The translations under genes were made by a program, and so were the position numbers. A stretch of 9,250 bases of DNA from Candidatus Aerophobota bacterium (GTDB lineage Bacteria > Aerophobota > Aerophobia > Aerophobales > B3-G15), in NCBI GenBank assembly GCA_021163905.1, contig JAGGTG010000074.1, forward strand, positions 1-9,250, read 5' to 3'. The notes under the pieces are model-generated. The model was not told where the DNA came from. It made no database searches and was given only the letters and a program-made list of their open reading frames with translations. Numbering within the stretch: the stretch's first letter is position 1; every line of letters starts with the position of its first letter. Shown in pieces: positions 1 to 6,854 of this stretch.

Positions 1-89
1 TGCTTTCTGCAAAAGTTGACCTTGTATCCAAAAAAGCATTAAAACCTCGTATTGGAAAGCATATTCTCAAGGAAACTATTTACTTATGA
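1..89 (+). CDS. MntA-type nucleotidyltransferase, C-terminal end only (partial)
   Basis: An open frame enters at the left edge (codons from position 3) and ends at TGA 87-89. It encodes 28 residues ending in VDLVSKKALKPRIGKHI and a hydrophobic tail. This resembles the C-terminus of small MNT-fold nucleotidyltransferases, which often end in a VDLV...L.P.I...I pattern. The catalytic GS...D.D region would lie left of the window and cannot be checked. The stop overlaps the ATG of the next gene (ATGA at 86-89), the usual arrangement for MntA/HepT pairs. In that family MntA is the antitoxin that transfers AMP to a tyrosine on HepT. The assignment rests mainly on the downstream partner and the coupled overlap. 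Confidence 0.72.
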   Translation, partial: LSAKVDLVSKKALKPRIGKHILKETIYL

Positions 90-433
90 AAAGGCGCGAT
101 TACAGAGATTACCTTCAGGATATACTTAATTCTATAAAAGATATAGAGTCCTTCATTGAAAATATGGATTTTAAGGATTTCTCTAAGGATAAAAAAACAA
201 TAAATGCGGTTATTAGAAGTATCGAGGTCATTGGAGAAGCTGCTAAGAATATTCCTAAGTCTATTAGAGATAAACATCCACAAGTTCCCTGGAAGAAAAT
301 GGCAGGAATGAGAGATAAGATGATTCATGAGTATTTTGGGGTGGATATTGAAATTTTGTGGAAGACAGTAAAAGAGGATATTCCATCACTTAAGCCATTA
401 ATGAAAAAAATAAGTATTTTACATCTTCTTTAG
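86..433 (+). CDS. HepT-like HEPN ribonuclease toxin (DUF86)
   Basis: This 115-residue helical protein has the usual length for the DUF86/HepT family. The pattern IEVIGEAAKNIP near residues 46-57 and the PW..M.G.RD block at 68-77 are family hallmarks. The catalytic RX4HXY motif is complete as R76-DKMI-H81-E-Y83. In characterised HepT proteins R and H form the RNase site, and the Tyr is the residue AMPylated by the partner MntA. The start ATG overlaps the stop of the upstream gene, suggesting translational coupling. The last residues (SILHLL) are encoded over the antisense end of a broken regulator gene (419-433), so the native C-terminus may be slightly altered. RNase and toxin activity are inferred from the family. 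Confidence 0.9.
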   Translation: MKRRDYRDYLQDILNSIKDIESFIENMDFKDFSKDKKTINAVIRSIEVIGEAAKNIPKSIRDKHPQVPWKKMAGMRDKMIHEYFGVDIEILWKTVKEDIPSLKPLMKKISILHLL

Positions 434-520
434 AAAGGTATTCAGTTTTTTCAGCAGTTCTTTTTCAGGTTTACTTTCATTTTCATTTCTTTCCCATCTG
501 CCAAGGGTACCTGGGTCAAG
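419..520 (-). pseudogene. C-terminal remnant of a helix-turn-helix (Xre/Cro-like) regulator gene
   Basis: On the minus strand, 520 to 419 reads as 33 codons plus TAA, beginning LDPGTLGRWERNENESKP and ending in a Lys/Leu-rich helix with a final KKM. The DPGTLGRWER pattern matches the recognition helix and following residues of small helix-turn-helix regulators, where xPxTLSRWERG is common. The codon just upstream in frame (521-523) is a TAA stop lying in a GC-rich repeat, and I find no start or N-terminal half. The gene is therefore truncated at or near the repeat boundary. Its stop lies inside the end of hepT, so the two genes converge with a 15-nt overlap. It could instead be the end of a gene rearranged elsewhere. 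Function is lost or unknown. Confidence 0.6.
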
Positions 521-570
521 TTAATTGAGGGGGCAATGCTTCGCCCCCTCAACGCCTGCGCTGCTCCCCC
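512..570. repeat. GC-rich palindromic interspersed repeat, copy 1
   Basis: This 59-nt unit recurs in the same orientation at 9186-9249. The two differ by one base near the left end (T/A), a 5-nt CATTT deletion in this copy, and one C/T change. It contains a perfect 10-bp inverted repeat, TTGAGGGGGC (525-534) with GCCCCCTCAA (543-552), around an 8-nt loop, followed by a GC-rich tail to CTGCTCCCCC. It is far more GC-rich than its surroundings. No long U-tract follows on either strand, so it does not look like a standard intrinsic terminator. It resembles REP-type intergenic palindromes in size and form, but I cannot assign a known family. Confidence 0.75.
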
Positions 571-742
571 AAAAGGGCTCTCTGGGTATCCCACGGAAAC
601 CGGCCTCGCTATAGTTTGGTATCACCTCTAACTTTACTGCAGCTCGGCCTCCCGCTTTTTGGCTGTGCTATTTTTTAGTGAAGGGCAAGCTCATCTTCTC
701 GCCAAAAAGAGGGTTTCCTTAGGGATACCCAGGAGCCCTTTA
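571..742. repeat. About 172-bp element with long imperfect terminal inverted repeats
   Basis: The left arm (571-601, AAAAGGGCTC...GGAAACC) and the right arm (712-742, GGTTTCC...GAGCCCTTTA) are near-perfect reverse complements over about 31 bp, with the block GGGTATCCC/GGGATACCC shared exactly. A second, nested inverted repeat pairs CCCGCTTTTTGGC (651-663) with GCCAAAAAGAGGG (701-713), 12 of 13 positions, overlapping the right arm by two bases. The whole could fold into a long branched hairpin. There is no long ORF inside. It could be a MITE-like non-autonomous element or a structured RNA; the sequence shows the fold potential but not the function. It begins exactly where the 59-nt repeat ends. 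Confidence 0.6.
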
Positions 743-915
743 AAGAAGATGTCTCAAGGAAAAAATGTCCCAATTTCAGAATTAAAGGGGCAATGCCTGG
801 CAATTATTTCTTTAAAGAGCCACCTTTTAAAAAAATAAATTTATTTGAGAAACAACAAAAGGATTTTTTAAAGGTCAAGCAGGCTAAATTTTAAGTAAAA
901 CTGATGTCAAAATGT
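743..915. other. AT-rich intergenic DNA with short repeat fragments, downstream of bioY
   Basis: I see no gene here. It holds a direct repeat ATGTCTCA (749-756) / ATGTCCCA (765-772). It also has a short inverted match between GCCCTTTAAAGAA (735-747) and the complement of about 808-820. GGGGCAATGC at 787-796 matches the core of the palindromic repeat, and AAATAAATTTATTT (833-846) is a perfect palindrome. GGTCAAG at 873-879 repeats the heptamer at 514-520. Tandem ATGTC(C/T)CA motifs can occur at insertion-sequence ends, but no transposase is present. No convincing GC hairpin plus U-tract follows bioY, so the transcription stop of the gene train is not evident. Confidence 0.4.
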
Positions 916-1545
916 TTATTCAGAGTGTTTTTTTAAAAGATTAGGCGCAAGAGTCCTTGCAAGGAGCGCAGCTACTGTAGCCTTAATTACATCTCCGGGA
1001 ATAAAGGGCATTGTTCCTATCTTAAATAATTGAAAAAATCCTGCGGGGATAGTTTTAAATAAAACAAACCAGATGTAAAGATAAAATAGTCCAAAACCAT
1101 GGATAAAAAGAAAATTTGTTATCAACATCAGTAAAAGAAGGGAGAAAAAATTCCTCGATTTTACAGAAACCTCAACCATCTTTCCAATAAAAAAGGAGGC
1201 AGCGACAAATCCAGCTATATATCCTCCGGTTGGTCCTAAAAGATGGGTAATCCCGCTTCCCCATCCCGCAAACCAGGGAACACCTGCAACTCCAAGCCCA
1301 ATATAGAAAAGCTGCGATACCCCTGCCCATCTACCAAGCACTATTCCGCTTAAAAGAACGGCAAAGGTCTGCAGCGTAATTGGAACCGGAGTAAAGGGAA
1401 GAGGAATTCTTATCTGTGCCGCAAGACCGGTAAGAGAAGCCATGGAAAGGGAAAGAACTATTTTGTATCCTAAAGCTGCCTCAAAATACTGCCTGAATAA
1501 ATTATCCCTTACCCACCTGTATTTTTTTATTAAGATGGCTATCAT
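916..1545 (-). CDS. bioY: BioY, biotin transporter substrate-binding membrane protein (ECF S component)
   Basis: The protein has 209 residues, a little longer than many BioY proteins because of an N-terminal stretch of about 25 residues before the first membrane segment. Family blocks are clear: IRIPLPFTPVPITLQTFAVL (46-65), GVAGVPWFAG (85-94), LLGPTGGYIAGF (102-113) and PFIPGDVIKA (180-189). About six hydrophobic segments are visible. BioY captures biotin in the inner membrane and works alone or with the energising EcfA/EcfT proteins; no ecfA/ecfT genes lie in this window. It is last in the minus-strand train, 6 nt after the EF-G-like gene, with only a weak Shine-Dalgarno (GGAAAG). Placement with fabH and plsX fits supply of biotin for acetyl-CoA carboxylase (inference). 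An internal Met start would lose little of the core. Confidence 0.93.
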   Translation of the reverse strand: MIAILIKKYRWVRDNLFRQYFEAALGYKIVLSLSMASLTGLAAQIRIPLPFTPVPITLQTFAVLLSGIVLGRWAGVSQLFYIGLGVAGVPWFAGWGSGITHLLGPTGGYIAGFVAASFFIGKMVEVSVKSRNFFSLLLLMLITNFLFIHGFGLFYLYIWFVLFKTIPAGFFQLFKIGTMPFIPGDVIKATVAALLARTLAPNLLKKHSE

Positions 1546-1551
1546 TTTAAC

Positions 1552-3627
1552 TTAACTTTCCTTTTTGCTTTTTCTCTGAGAGATGATCTTTTGAGCTATT
1601 TCATCGGGAACTCTCTCATAGTGGGAAAATCTCTGGGTAAAACTACCCCTTCCCTGGGTTATAGACCTAAGAGTTGTGGAGTAGTTACGAAGCTCTGATA
1701 AGGGGACATTAGCCTTAATCCTTTCCCTTCCTCCCAGAGGTTGAACCTCTAATATTTTACCTCTCCGGCTGCTGAGGTCTCCATTAACATCTCCCAGACA
1801 ATCACTGGGAACCTCCACTTCAAGTTCCATAATAGGCTCAAGAAGTATGGGATTGGCCATATCTACAGCCTTTCTTAACCCCATGGAGGCTGCAATTTGA
1901 AAGGCAATGTCAGATGAGTCAACAGAATGATAAGAACCATCAAACAGGGTTACCTCCATATCAACCATAGGATAACCAGCCAAATTACCCTTTTTCATAG
2001 CCTCCCTTACACCCTTCTCAACAGATGGGATAAAACGTGCTGGAACCACTCCACCTTTTATCTCATCAACAAACTTAAAACCTTCTCCTCGAGGTAGAGG
2101 TTTTATTCTAAGCCATACGTCTCCATACTGTCCTCTTCCACCTGACTGCCTTTTATACTTTCCCTGAGCTTCTGACGATGCAGTAATTGTTTCTCTGTAG
2201 GGGATCTCTGGTTCCTCTGTCTCCACATCTATATTAAAATCTTTTTTTATTCTATCAATTACAAGCTCAAGATGAACTTCTCCCATTCCGGAAAGAATAG
2301 TTTGACCGGATTCTTTATCCACCTCCACTTTTAAGAGAGGATCAACTTTTGCAAGACGGGCAAGAACTGTACTTAACCTCTGCTCATCTTTCTCATTTTT
2401 TGGTTTCAATGCAATGAATGTATTTGTCTCGGGAAATTCTACCCGGGGTAAAACAACAGGATTATCCCTTGTAGAAAATGTATCACCTGTTTCTGCGCTT
2501 TTAAGTTTGGTAAGAGCACCCATATCTCCTGCCACAAGTTGAGGAGTCTCCTCTCTTTTATTACCTCTCATCAAATAGATCTGCCCTATTTTCTCATCCT
2601 CGTTTTTACCAGCGTTGTATACAGAACTTCCAGAAGAAAGATTCCCGGAAAATACTTTAATGAAGCTAACCTCTCCAAGATGCATTTCGGAAAGTGTAAA
2701 AAACACCTGGGCACAAAGTGGTTGAGAGGAATCCACCTTCCTCTCTACCTGCTCATCTTCTTTTCCCGGAAGCATACCCTTAACTGAACCCCTCCAGTCG
2801 GGAGAAGGGAAAAAATCGACAAGTATATCGAGAAGTACATCAACCCCCATCCCACTTAAGGCAGATCCGGTTAAAAGAGGAATTAATTTACCACTGAGAA
2901 TACCTTCTTTAAGCCCCTGTTTTATTTCTTCCTCGGTTAGATCTCCGTTTTCAAGATACTTTTCTATAAGCTGATCATCTGTTTCGGCAACGTTCTCCAT
3001 TAACTTTTCTCTAAAATCTGTAACAGTTGAGATTAACTCCTCCGGTATATCCTCCTCCCGACCTTCGCCCTGAGTATAAACTATTCCCTTCATCCTTATA
3101 AGATCTATTATTCCCACCACCTTTTTATCTTTAACAAAAGGATAGGTCAGGGGAAGAGGATTTAAATTCAGCTGTTTTTTTATTTGCTCAAGAACAGCGG
3201 GGAAATTTATTTCCCCACCTTCTATTTTATTCAGGAAGATCAGGTAAGAGAGCTTTTCCTTTTCTGAATAACTATAAACTCTTCTTATCTCACTACCGGA
3301 AATGGTATCTGGAGATAAAAGCATAAGTGATATTTCCACTACCTTCAAAATACTGCGCACCTTTTCTATTAGATCAGGAAATCCGGGAGTATCTATCAAA
3401 TTAATTTTTTTATCCTTCCAGGTAGTGTAAACAAGTGATGGATTTATAGTAAATCCCCTCTCTTTCTCCAATCGGTCGTAGTCAGTTACCGTACTTCCAT
3501 CCTTTGTACTCCCCATTTTACTAATTGCACCCGTACGATATAAAATAGCCTCCGTCAGTGTGGTTTTTCCTGAACCCTGCTGACCAACAATAGCCACATT
3601 TCTTATATTTTTTGTCAAAATGGGCAT
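1552..3627 (-). CDS. EF-G-like translational GTPase paralogue
   Basis: This 691-residue protein has the full EF-G layout: GTPase domain (about 1-275), domain II (about 303-390), domain III (about 400-475), domain IV with GSYHSVDSSDIAFQIA (564-579), and domain V ending with GRGSFTQRFSHYERVP. The P-loop is GQQGSGKT (15-22), unlike the AHIDAGKTT form of canonical EF-G. The third GTPase motif is DTPGF (79-83), with Phe at the position of the catalytic His. The base-recognition motif is NKIE (133-136) instead of NKxD. These features resemble the EF-G-like/EF-G2 paralogues rather than the main translocase, whose gene normally sits in the str operon. The His-to-aromatic change is known in that group; the NKIE change looks less usual. 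A ribosome-linked role is likely but the exact function is unknown. It follows a 40-nt AT-rich gap. Confidence 0.88.
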   Translation of the reverse strand: MPILTKNIRNVAIVGQQGSGKTTLTEAILYRTGAISKMGSTKDGSTVTDYDRLEKERGFTINPSLVYTTWKDKKINLIDTPGFPDLIEKVRSILKVVEISLMLLSPDTISGSEIRRVYSYSEKEKLSYLIFLNKIEGGEINFPAVLEQIKKQLNLNPLPLTYPFVKDKKVVGIIDLIRMKGIVYTQGEGREEDIPEELISTVTDFREKLMENVAETDDQLIEKYLENGDLTEEEIKQGLKEGILSGKLIPLLTGSALSGMGVDVLLDILVDFFPSPDWRGSVKGMLPGKEDEQVERKVDSSQPLCAQVFFTLSEMHLGEVSFIKVFSGNLSSGSSVYNAGKNEDEKIGQIYLMRGNKREETPQLVAGDMGALTKLKSAETGDTFSTRDNPVVLPRVEFPETNTFIALKPKNEKDEQRLSTVLARLAKVDPLLKVEVDKESGQTILSGMGEVHLELVIDRIKKDFNIDVETEEPEIPYRETITASSEAQGKYKRQSGGRGQYGDVWLRIKPLPRGEGFKFVDEIKGGVVPARFIPSVEKGVREAMKKGNLAGYPMVDMEVTLFDGSYHSVDSSDIAFQIAASMGLRKAVDMANPILLEPIMELEVEVPSDCLGDVNGDLSSRRGKILEVQPLGGRERIKANVPLSELRNYSTTLRSITQGRGSFTQRFSHYERVPDEIAQKIISQRKSKKES

Positions 3628-3632
3628 CTAAA

Positions 3633-3638
3633 CCTCCC
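3633..3638 (-). promoter_or_regulatory. Shine-Dalgarno of the EF-G-like gene
   Basis: The minus strand reads GGGAGG, five bases (TTTAG) before the ATG at 3627-3625. It is one of the strongest ribosome binding sites in the train and fixes this start. The 40-nt gap upstream (3628-3667) is very AT-rich and includes a TATAAT, but no matching -35 box is visible. Confidence 0.8.
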
Positions 3639-3667
3639 TACAACCAAATTTATTTTATTATATATTT

Positions 3668-4852
3668 TTATATTATTCTTGCTCTGTATTTTATAATTTT
3701 TTCTGTATGAGGAGGAACATTTAACTCATAAATTATTCTATCTCTCATCTCACGGTAATTTTGAGGGTTACTTTCCAGAATTTCCCAGAAGCCATACAGG
3801 TGTTCTACAACTTTAATCACAACTGGAGTAGCTCGTGAATTGAAAAATATCAATTGATATCCATATTCTCTGGCCACTTCCTTCTTATAGATATTTTTTT
3901 CCACAGGGCCAAGCTGCACCTCTTTATAAAAAGTCTGAATCCTTCTACCGGTTATTCCTCTTGCCGACCTGAGATAAATAAAACTCTGAGCATCTGGAGG
4001 AACCTGAGGTAAGTCTTGAGTTCCAACAAAAAGCTTTTCCCCTTCAGAAATATCCCTGAAGATATAAATCTTACCCGCTGGAAGGAAAAAATTAAGATTA
4101 CTATCAAACAGGTTTTTAAAAGAAATTTCTTCTCTAACCTCATCTCCGTACTTTTCTCCATCAAAAAGATACACCTTGCTAACAGGCACATTTAAGAGAG
4201 AAAAGATCAAAAAAGTTTTAGCCTGATTTTTCTCAAGTTCAACTGGCATATTAAGATAATATATAATATCCTCTCCTTTAACATCTATCCTGATGTTAGA
4301 CTGAACTAAAGGATTAAGATTAACTTTTTTAGAAGGATTTCCCGGGGAAGATAAATCACCTTCTTTCTTAATCTGAGATTGAAATACTCTCTCCCTAACA
4401 AATGCTAATTTTACAGATGAGAAGCTCATATCAGTTTTATTTTCCAGACTAAGCCAGGCAAACAGATTAAAATACCTCTCTTTTTCGTCTATTTCCATTT
4501 GATAGCTAATCTTCCAGTTAATTCCCTTTGTAAGATAGGTAACTTTTAACTCTTCCTGTCCATCAATTTTTGAATTTACCTTCCATGTTAAACTGGAAGG
4601 CGAAGAAAAACTCTGCTCCAGAAACCTGCATCCCTTAAGCTGGGGATAGATCGATTCTTTAACCATTCCTTCGGGAAGTGGACTAAAAATTATTTTATTT
4701 ATTCCTTTCTTTAGGACAACAACTCTTCTTTGCTCAACCAATGATAAACCCTGATCAAGCAAAAATATCCTATCTCCCTGGGCCTGAAGATAAGGAGTAA
4801 AGACAAAAAACAAGACTAAAAAAAACCCTATCTTAGGCACTGTATTTCTCAT
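3668..4852 (-). CDS. Secreted DUF4139-like protein of unknown function
   Basis: The 394-residue product starts with a signal peptide: a basic start, a hydrophobic core (residues 9-20), and a likely signal peptidase I cleavage after LQA (residue 24). The mature N-terminus has a LLDQGLSLVEQRR...L.KGIN..IFSPLP pattern. The middle has YLTKGINWKISYQMEI (106-121) and LFAWLSLENKTDMSF (130-144), and the C-terminus a beta-rich stretch around YGYQLIFFNSRATPVVIKVVE. This follows the pattern of DUF4139 proteins, which are mostly beta-sheet and of unproven role. No catalytic motif is recognisable. It is likely periplasmic or surface-located. It starts 7 nt after fabH, and its weak Shine-Dalgarno (GGTGA) lies over the fabH stop, so it is probably co-translated with the lipid genes. 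Confidence 0.7.
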   Translation of the reverse strand: MRNTVPKIGFFLVLFFVFTPYLQAQGDRIFLLDQGLSLVEQRRVVVLKKGINKIIFSPLPEGMVKESIYPQLKGCRFLEQSFSSPSSLTWKVNSKIDGQEELKVTYLTKGINWKISYQMEIDEKERYFNLFAWLSLENKTDMSFSSVKLAFVRERVFQSQIKKEGDLSSPGNPSKKVNLNPLVQSNIRIDVKGEDIIYYLNMPVELEKNQAKTFLIFSLLNVPVSKVYLFDGEKYGDEVREEISFKNLFDSNLNFFLPAGKIYIFRDISEGEKLFVGTQDLPQVPPDAQSFIYLRSARGITGRRIQTFYKEVQLGPVEKNIYKKEVAREYGYQLIFFNSRATPVVIKVVEHLYGFWEILESNPQNYREMRDRIIYELNVPPHTEKIIKYRARII

Positions 4853-4859
4853 TAATTTA

Positions 4860-5846
4860 TCACCATTCCATAATTATTGAAGCCCAGGTAAGTCCACCTC
4901 CAAATGATGTAAGTAGCACCTTATCACCCTTATTAATCTTTCCCTCATCCAATGCTTGATCCAGAGCTACAGCAATAGAAGCAGCAGACATATTTCCACA
5001 CTCATGCAGATTTATGTAGACTTTCTCCATGGGAAGGTTTATTCTCTTTGTTACAGCCTGAATAATCCTTATATTGGCCTGATGTGGTATAAAAAAATCA
5101 AGATCTTCATAAGTCAAGTTACCCATTTTCAATGTCCTATCAACAGCCTGGACCATTATCTTTATTGCTCTTTTAAAAAGTTCATTGCCTTTCATTTTCA
5201 TATAGTGCTGACGCTGTTTAACAGTTTCCACGCTAGCAGGCATTCTCGATCCTCCAGCAGGAACACCCACCAGATTAGCACCACTACCGTCAGCTCCAAG
5301 ATAACAGGAGATTATTCCACTGTCATCATCAGATGCTTTAACTATAGCCGCTCCTGCTCCATCGGCAAATATAACACAGGTATTCCTATCCTCCCAGTCA
5401 ATGATTTTAGAAAGAGCCTCAGCGGCAACAACAAGAATTGTCCGATAAACACCGGTGGATATAAACTGATTTGCTACAGAAAGCCCATACAAAAATCCTG
5501 AACAGGCAGCTTCCAGATCAAAAGCAGGTATCTTCCGCGCTCCTAATCTATCCTGAAGAATACAGGCAGTTGCAGGAAAAAGCATATCGGGAGTAATTGT
5601 AGCTACAATAATCATATCAAGCTCATCAGGAGAGATGCCGCCTTTTTCAAGAGCCCTAACAGATGCCATATAGGCAAGATCCGACGCCGCCTCATCATCC
5701 CTTGCTATATGTCTTTTTTTAATTCCCGTTCGAGTTGATATCCATTCATCCGAAGTCTCCACCATTTTCTCAAGATCGGCATTGGTAACCACTTTTTCTG
5801 GAATATAAGAACCTGTACTTATAATTTTAGCTCTTCTTAATTTCAT
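4860..5846 (-). CDS. fabH: 3-oxoacyl-ACP synthase III (beta-ketoacyl-ACP synthase III)
   Basis: FabH condenses acetyl-CoA (or another short acyl-CoA) with malonyl-ACP to start fatty acid elongation in the cytoplasm. The product has 328 residues, a typical length. The catalytic triad is visible: Cys115 in DLEAACSGFLYGL, His255 in FIPHQANIRI and Asn285 in HECGNMSAAS. The N-terminal TSDEWISTRTGIKKRHIA (31-48) and C-terminal SFGGGLTWAS (314-323) are also family signatures. The usual GNTSAAS is GNMSAAS here, a mild change. The gene begins 3 nt after plsX, with AAAGGT upstream as a ribosome binding site. The plsX-fabH order is the common bacterial one; fabD is not in this window. Whether it prefers straight or branched primers cannot be told. 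Confidence 0.97.
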   Translation of the reverse strand: MKLRRAKIISTGSYIPEKVVTNADLEKMVETSDEWISTRTGIKKRHIARDDEAASDLAYMASVRALEKGGISPDELDMIIVATITPDMLFPATACILQDRLGARKIPAFDLEAACSGFLYGLSVANQFISTGVYRTILVVAAEALSKIIDWEDRNTCVIFADGAGAAIVKASDDDSGIISCYLGADGSGANLVGVPAGGSRMPASVETVKQRQHYMKMKGNELFKRAIKIMVQAVDRTLKMGNLTYEDLDFFIPHQANIRIIQAVTKRINLPMEKVYINLHECGNMSAASIAVALDQALDEGKINKGDKVLLTSFGGGLTWASIIMEW

Positions 5847-5849
5847 ATT

Positions 5850-6854
5850 TCATACCTTTACCTTTATCCCTCTTAGTGCACTTTCTATACTACGATTAAT
5901 CCCCACTTTTGAAAATCGATAACTTGCCTTTATAGCGTTTTTTATAGCTTTGCTGGAGGATGCTCCGTGAGCTATAATACAGATTCCATTGACCCCAAGA
6001 AGAGGAACTCCACCGTACTCAGCATAGTCTAAGGATAACTTTATCCTCTTAAACCATCTCCGAAATAAAAAACTTCCCATTCCAAGCATACTTCTCTTAG
6101 CTTCCTTATCCATGATAGAAAGAGTGGTTATGGCAAATCCCTCTGCAAATTTTAAAATAATATTACCAACAAATCCATCACAAACTACAACCTCTACCTT
6201 TCCACTGGTTATATCCTTTCCCTCTATGTTGCCAATAAAGTTAAGAGAGGAATTTTTTAATAGCTTAAAGGTCTCTATTATTATATCATTACCCTTATTT
6301 TCCTCGGATCCTATATTAAGCAGTGCAACTCTTGGATTCTTTACTTTTAAAACCTTATAGGCATAAACACTGCCAATTACACTAAATTGAAACAGATGGT
6401 TTGGCTTGCAGTCAACATTAGCGCCTACATCTACAAGTAGCACCTCCTTTCCATTAAAAGTAGGAAAAACAGCAGCAAGACAGGGACGTATAACTCCTTT
6501 TAACTTACCGAGTTTTACAAGGCTGGTGGCCATTACAGCTCCAGTATTTCCTGCACTGATAAAAGCATCCGCCCTACCATTCTTTACCAGATCAAGACCT
6601 ACAGAAATTGAGGAATCTTTCTTCTCCTTCAGAGGGACTACAGCCGAATCTTCCATTGTAACTACCTGAGAAGCTGAAACTATAGAAAAAGGAACCTTAC
6701 TTACATTAAGTCTTTTAATTTCATCTTGAATTTTTTCACCATCACCCACTAAAATTATCTCAATATCAGGATTTTCAGCAATAGCTGCAAGAGAGCCCTC
6801 AATCACTGTAGATATCCCCTTCTCGGCTCCCATAGCATCTACAGCTACTTTCAT
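5850..6854 (-). CDS. plsX: Phosphate acyltransferase PlsX
   Basis: PlsX converts acyl-ACP and phosphate into acyl-phosphate, the donor used by PlsY in the first step of phospholipid synthesis. It is usually a peripheral membrane protein. The 334-residue length is typical. Signatures seen are FISAGNTGAVMATS (98-111), LLVDVGANVDCKPNHL (139-154), ALLNIGSEENKGND (177-190) and CDGFVGNIILK (225-235). The N-terminal motif is DAMGAEKG instead of the usual DAMGGDxAP, a divergent start that still aligns. The ATG overlaps the rpmF stop by 4 nt (ATGA), and the upstream Shine-Dalgarno is weak, so translation probably depends on coupling to rpmF. Confidence 0.96.
   Translation of the reverse strand: MKVAVDAMGAEKGISTVIEGSLAAIAENPDIEIILVGDGEKIQDEIKRLNVSKVPFSIVSASQVVTMEDSAVVPLKEKKDSSISVGLDLVKNGRADAFISAGNTGAVMATSLVKLGKLKGVIRPCLAAVFPTFNGKEVLLVDVGANVDCKPNHLFQFSVIGSVYAYKVLKVKNPRVALLNIGSEENKGNDIIIETFKLLKNSSLNFIGNIEGKDITSGKVEVVVCDGFVGNIILKFAEGFAITTLSIMDKEAKRSMLGMGSFLFRRWFKRIKLSLDYAEYGGVPLLGVNGICIIAHGASSSKAIKNAIKASYRFSKVGINRSIESALRGIKVKV

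Noticed and set aside
80..328. 82-codon minus-strand frame opposite hepT
   Set aside because: It is antisense to a clear HEPN gene with the RX4HXY motif and shows no recognisable domain.
525..552. Hairpin of repeat copy 1 as an intrinsic terminator for hepT or bioY
   Set aside because: The stem is strong, but the plus strand continues with CGCCTGCGC and the minus strand with TTAACTTGACC; neither is a U-tract.
571..742. 6S RNA or SRP RNA reading of the inverted-repeat element
   Set aside because: Length and rod-like folding are compatible with 6S RNA, but I see no diagnostic central bubble or SRP-type conserved loop sequences, and terminal inverted repeats fit a mobile element as well.
2539..2787. 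82-codon plus-strand frame opposite the EF-G-like gene
   Set aside because: It is antisense to domain II of a full-length GTPase and has no motif.
3628..3667. Internal promoter in the 40-nt gap before the EF-G-like gene
   Set aside because: A TATAAT is present, but the gap is so AT-rich that this is expected by chance, and no -35-like hexamer is found at the right distance.
4956..5501. 181-codon plus-strand open frame opposite fabH
   Set aside because: It lies wholly antisense to a fabH with a complete catalytic triad, has a Ser/His/Tyr-rich, low-quality composition, and shows no family motif; it is a shadow frame.
6112..6669. Two plus-strand frames opposite plsX (6112-6360 and 6406-6669)
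   Set aside because: Both are antisense to conserved plsX motifs and are rich in Ser/Thr/Pro; they are shadow frames.
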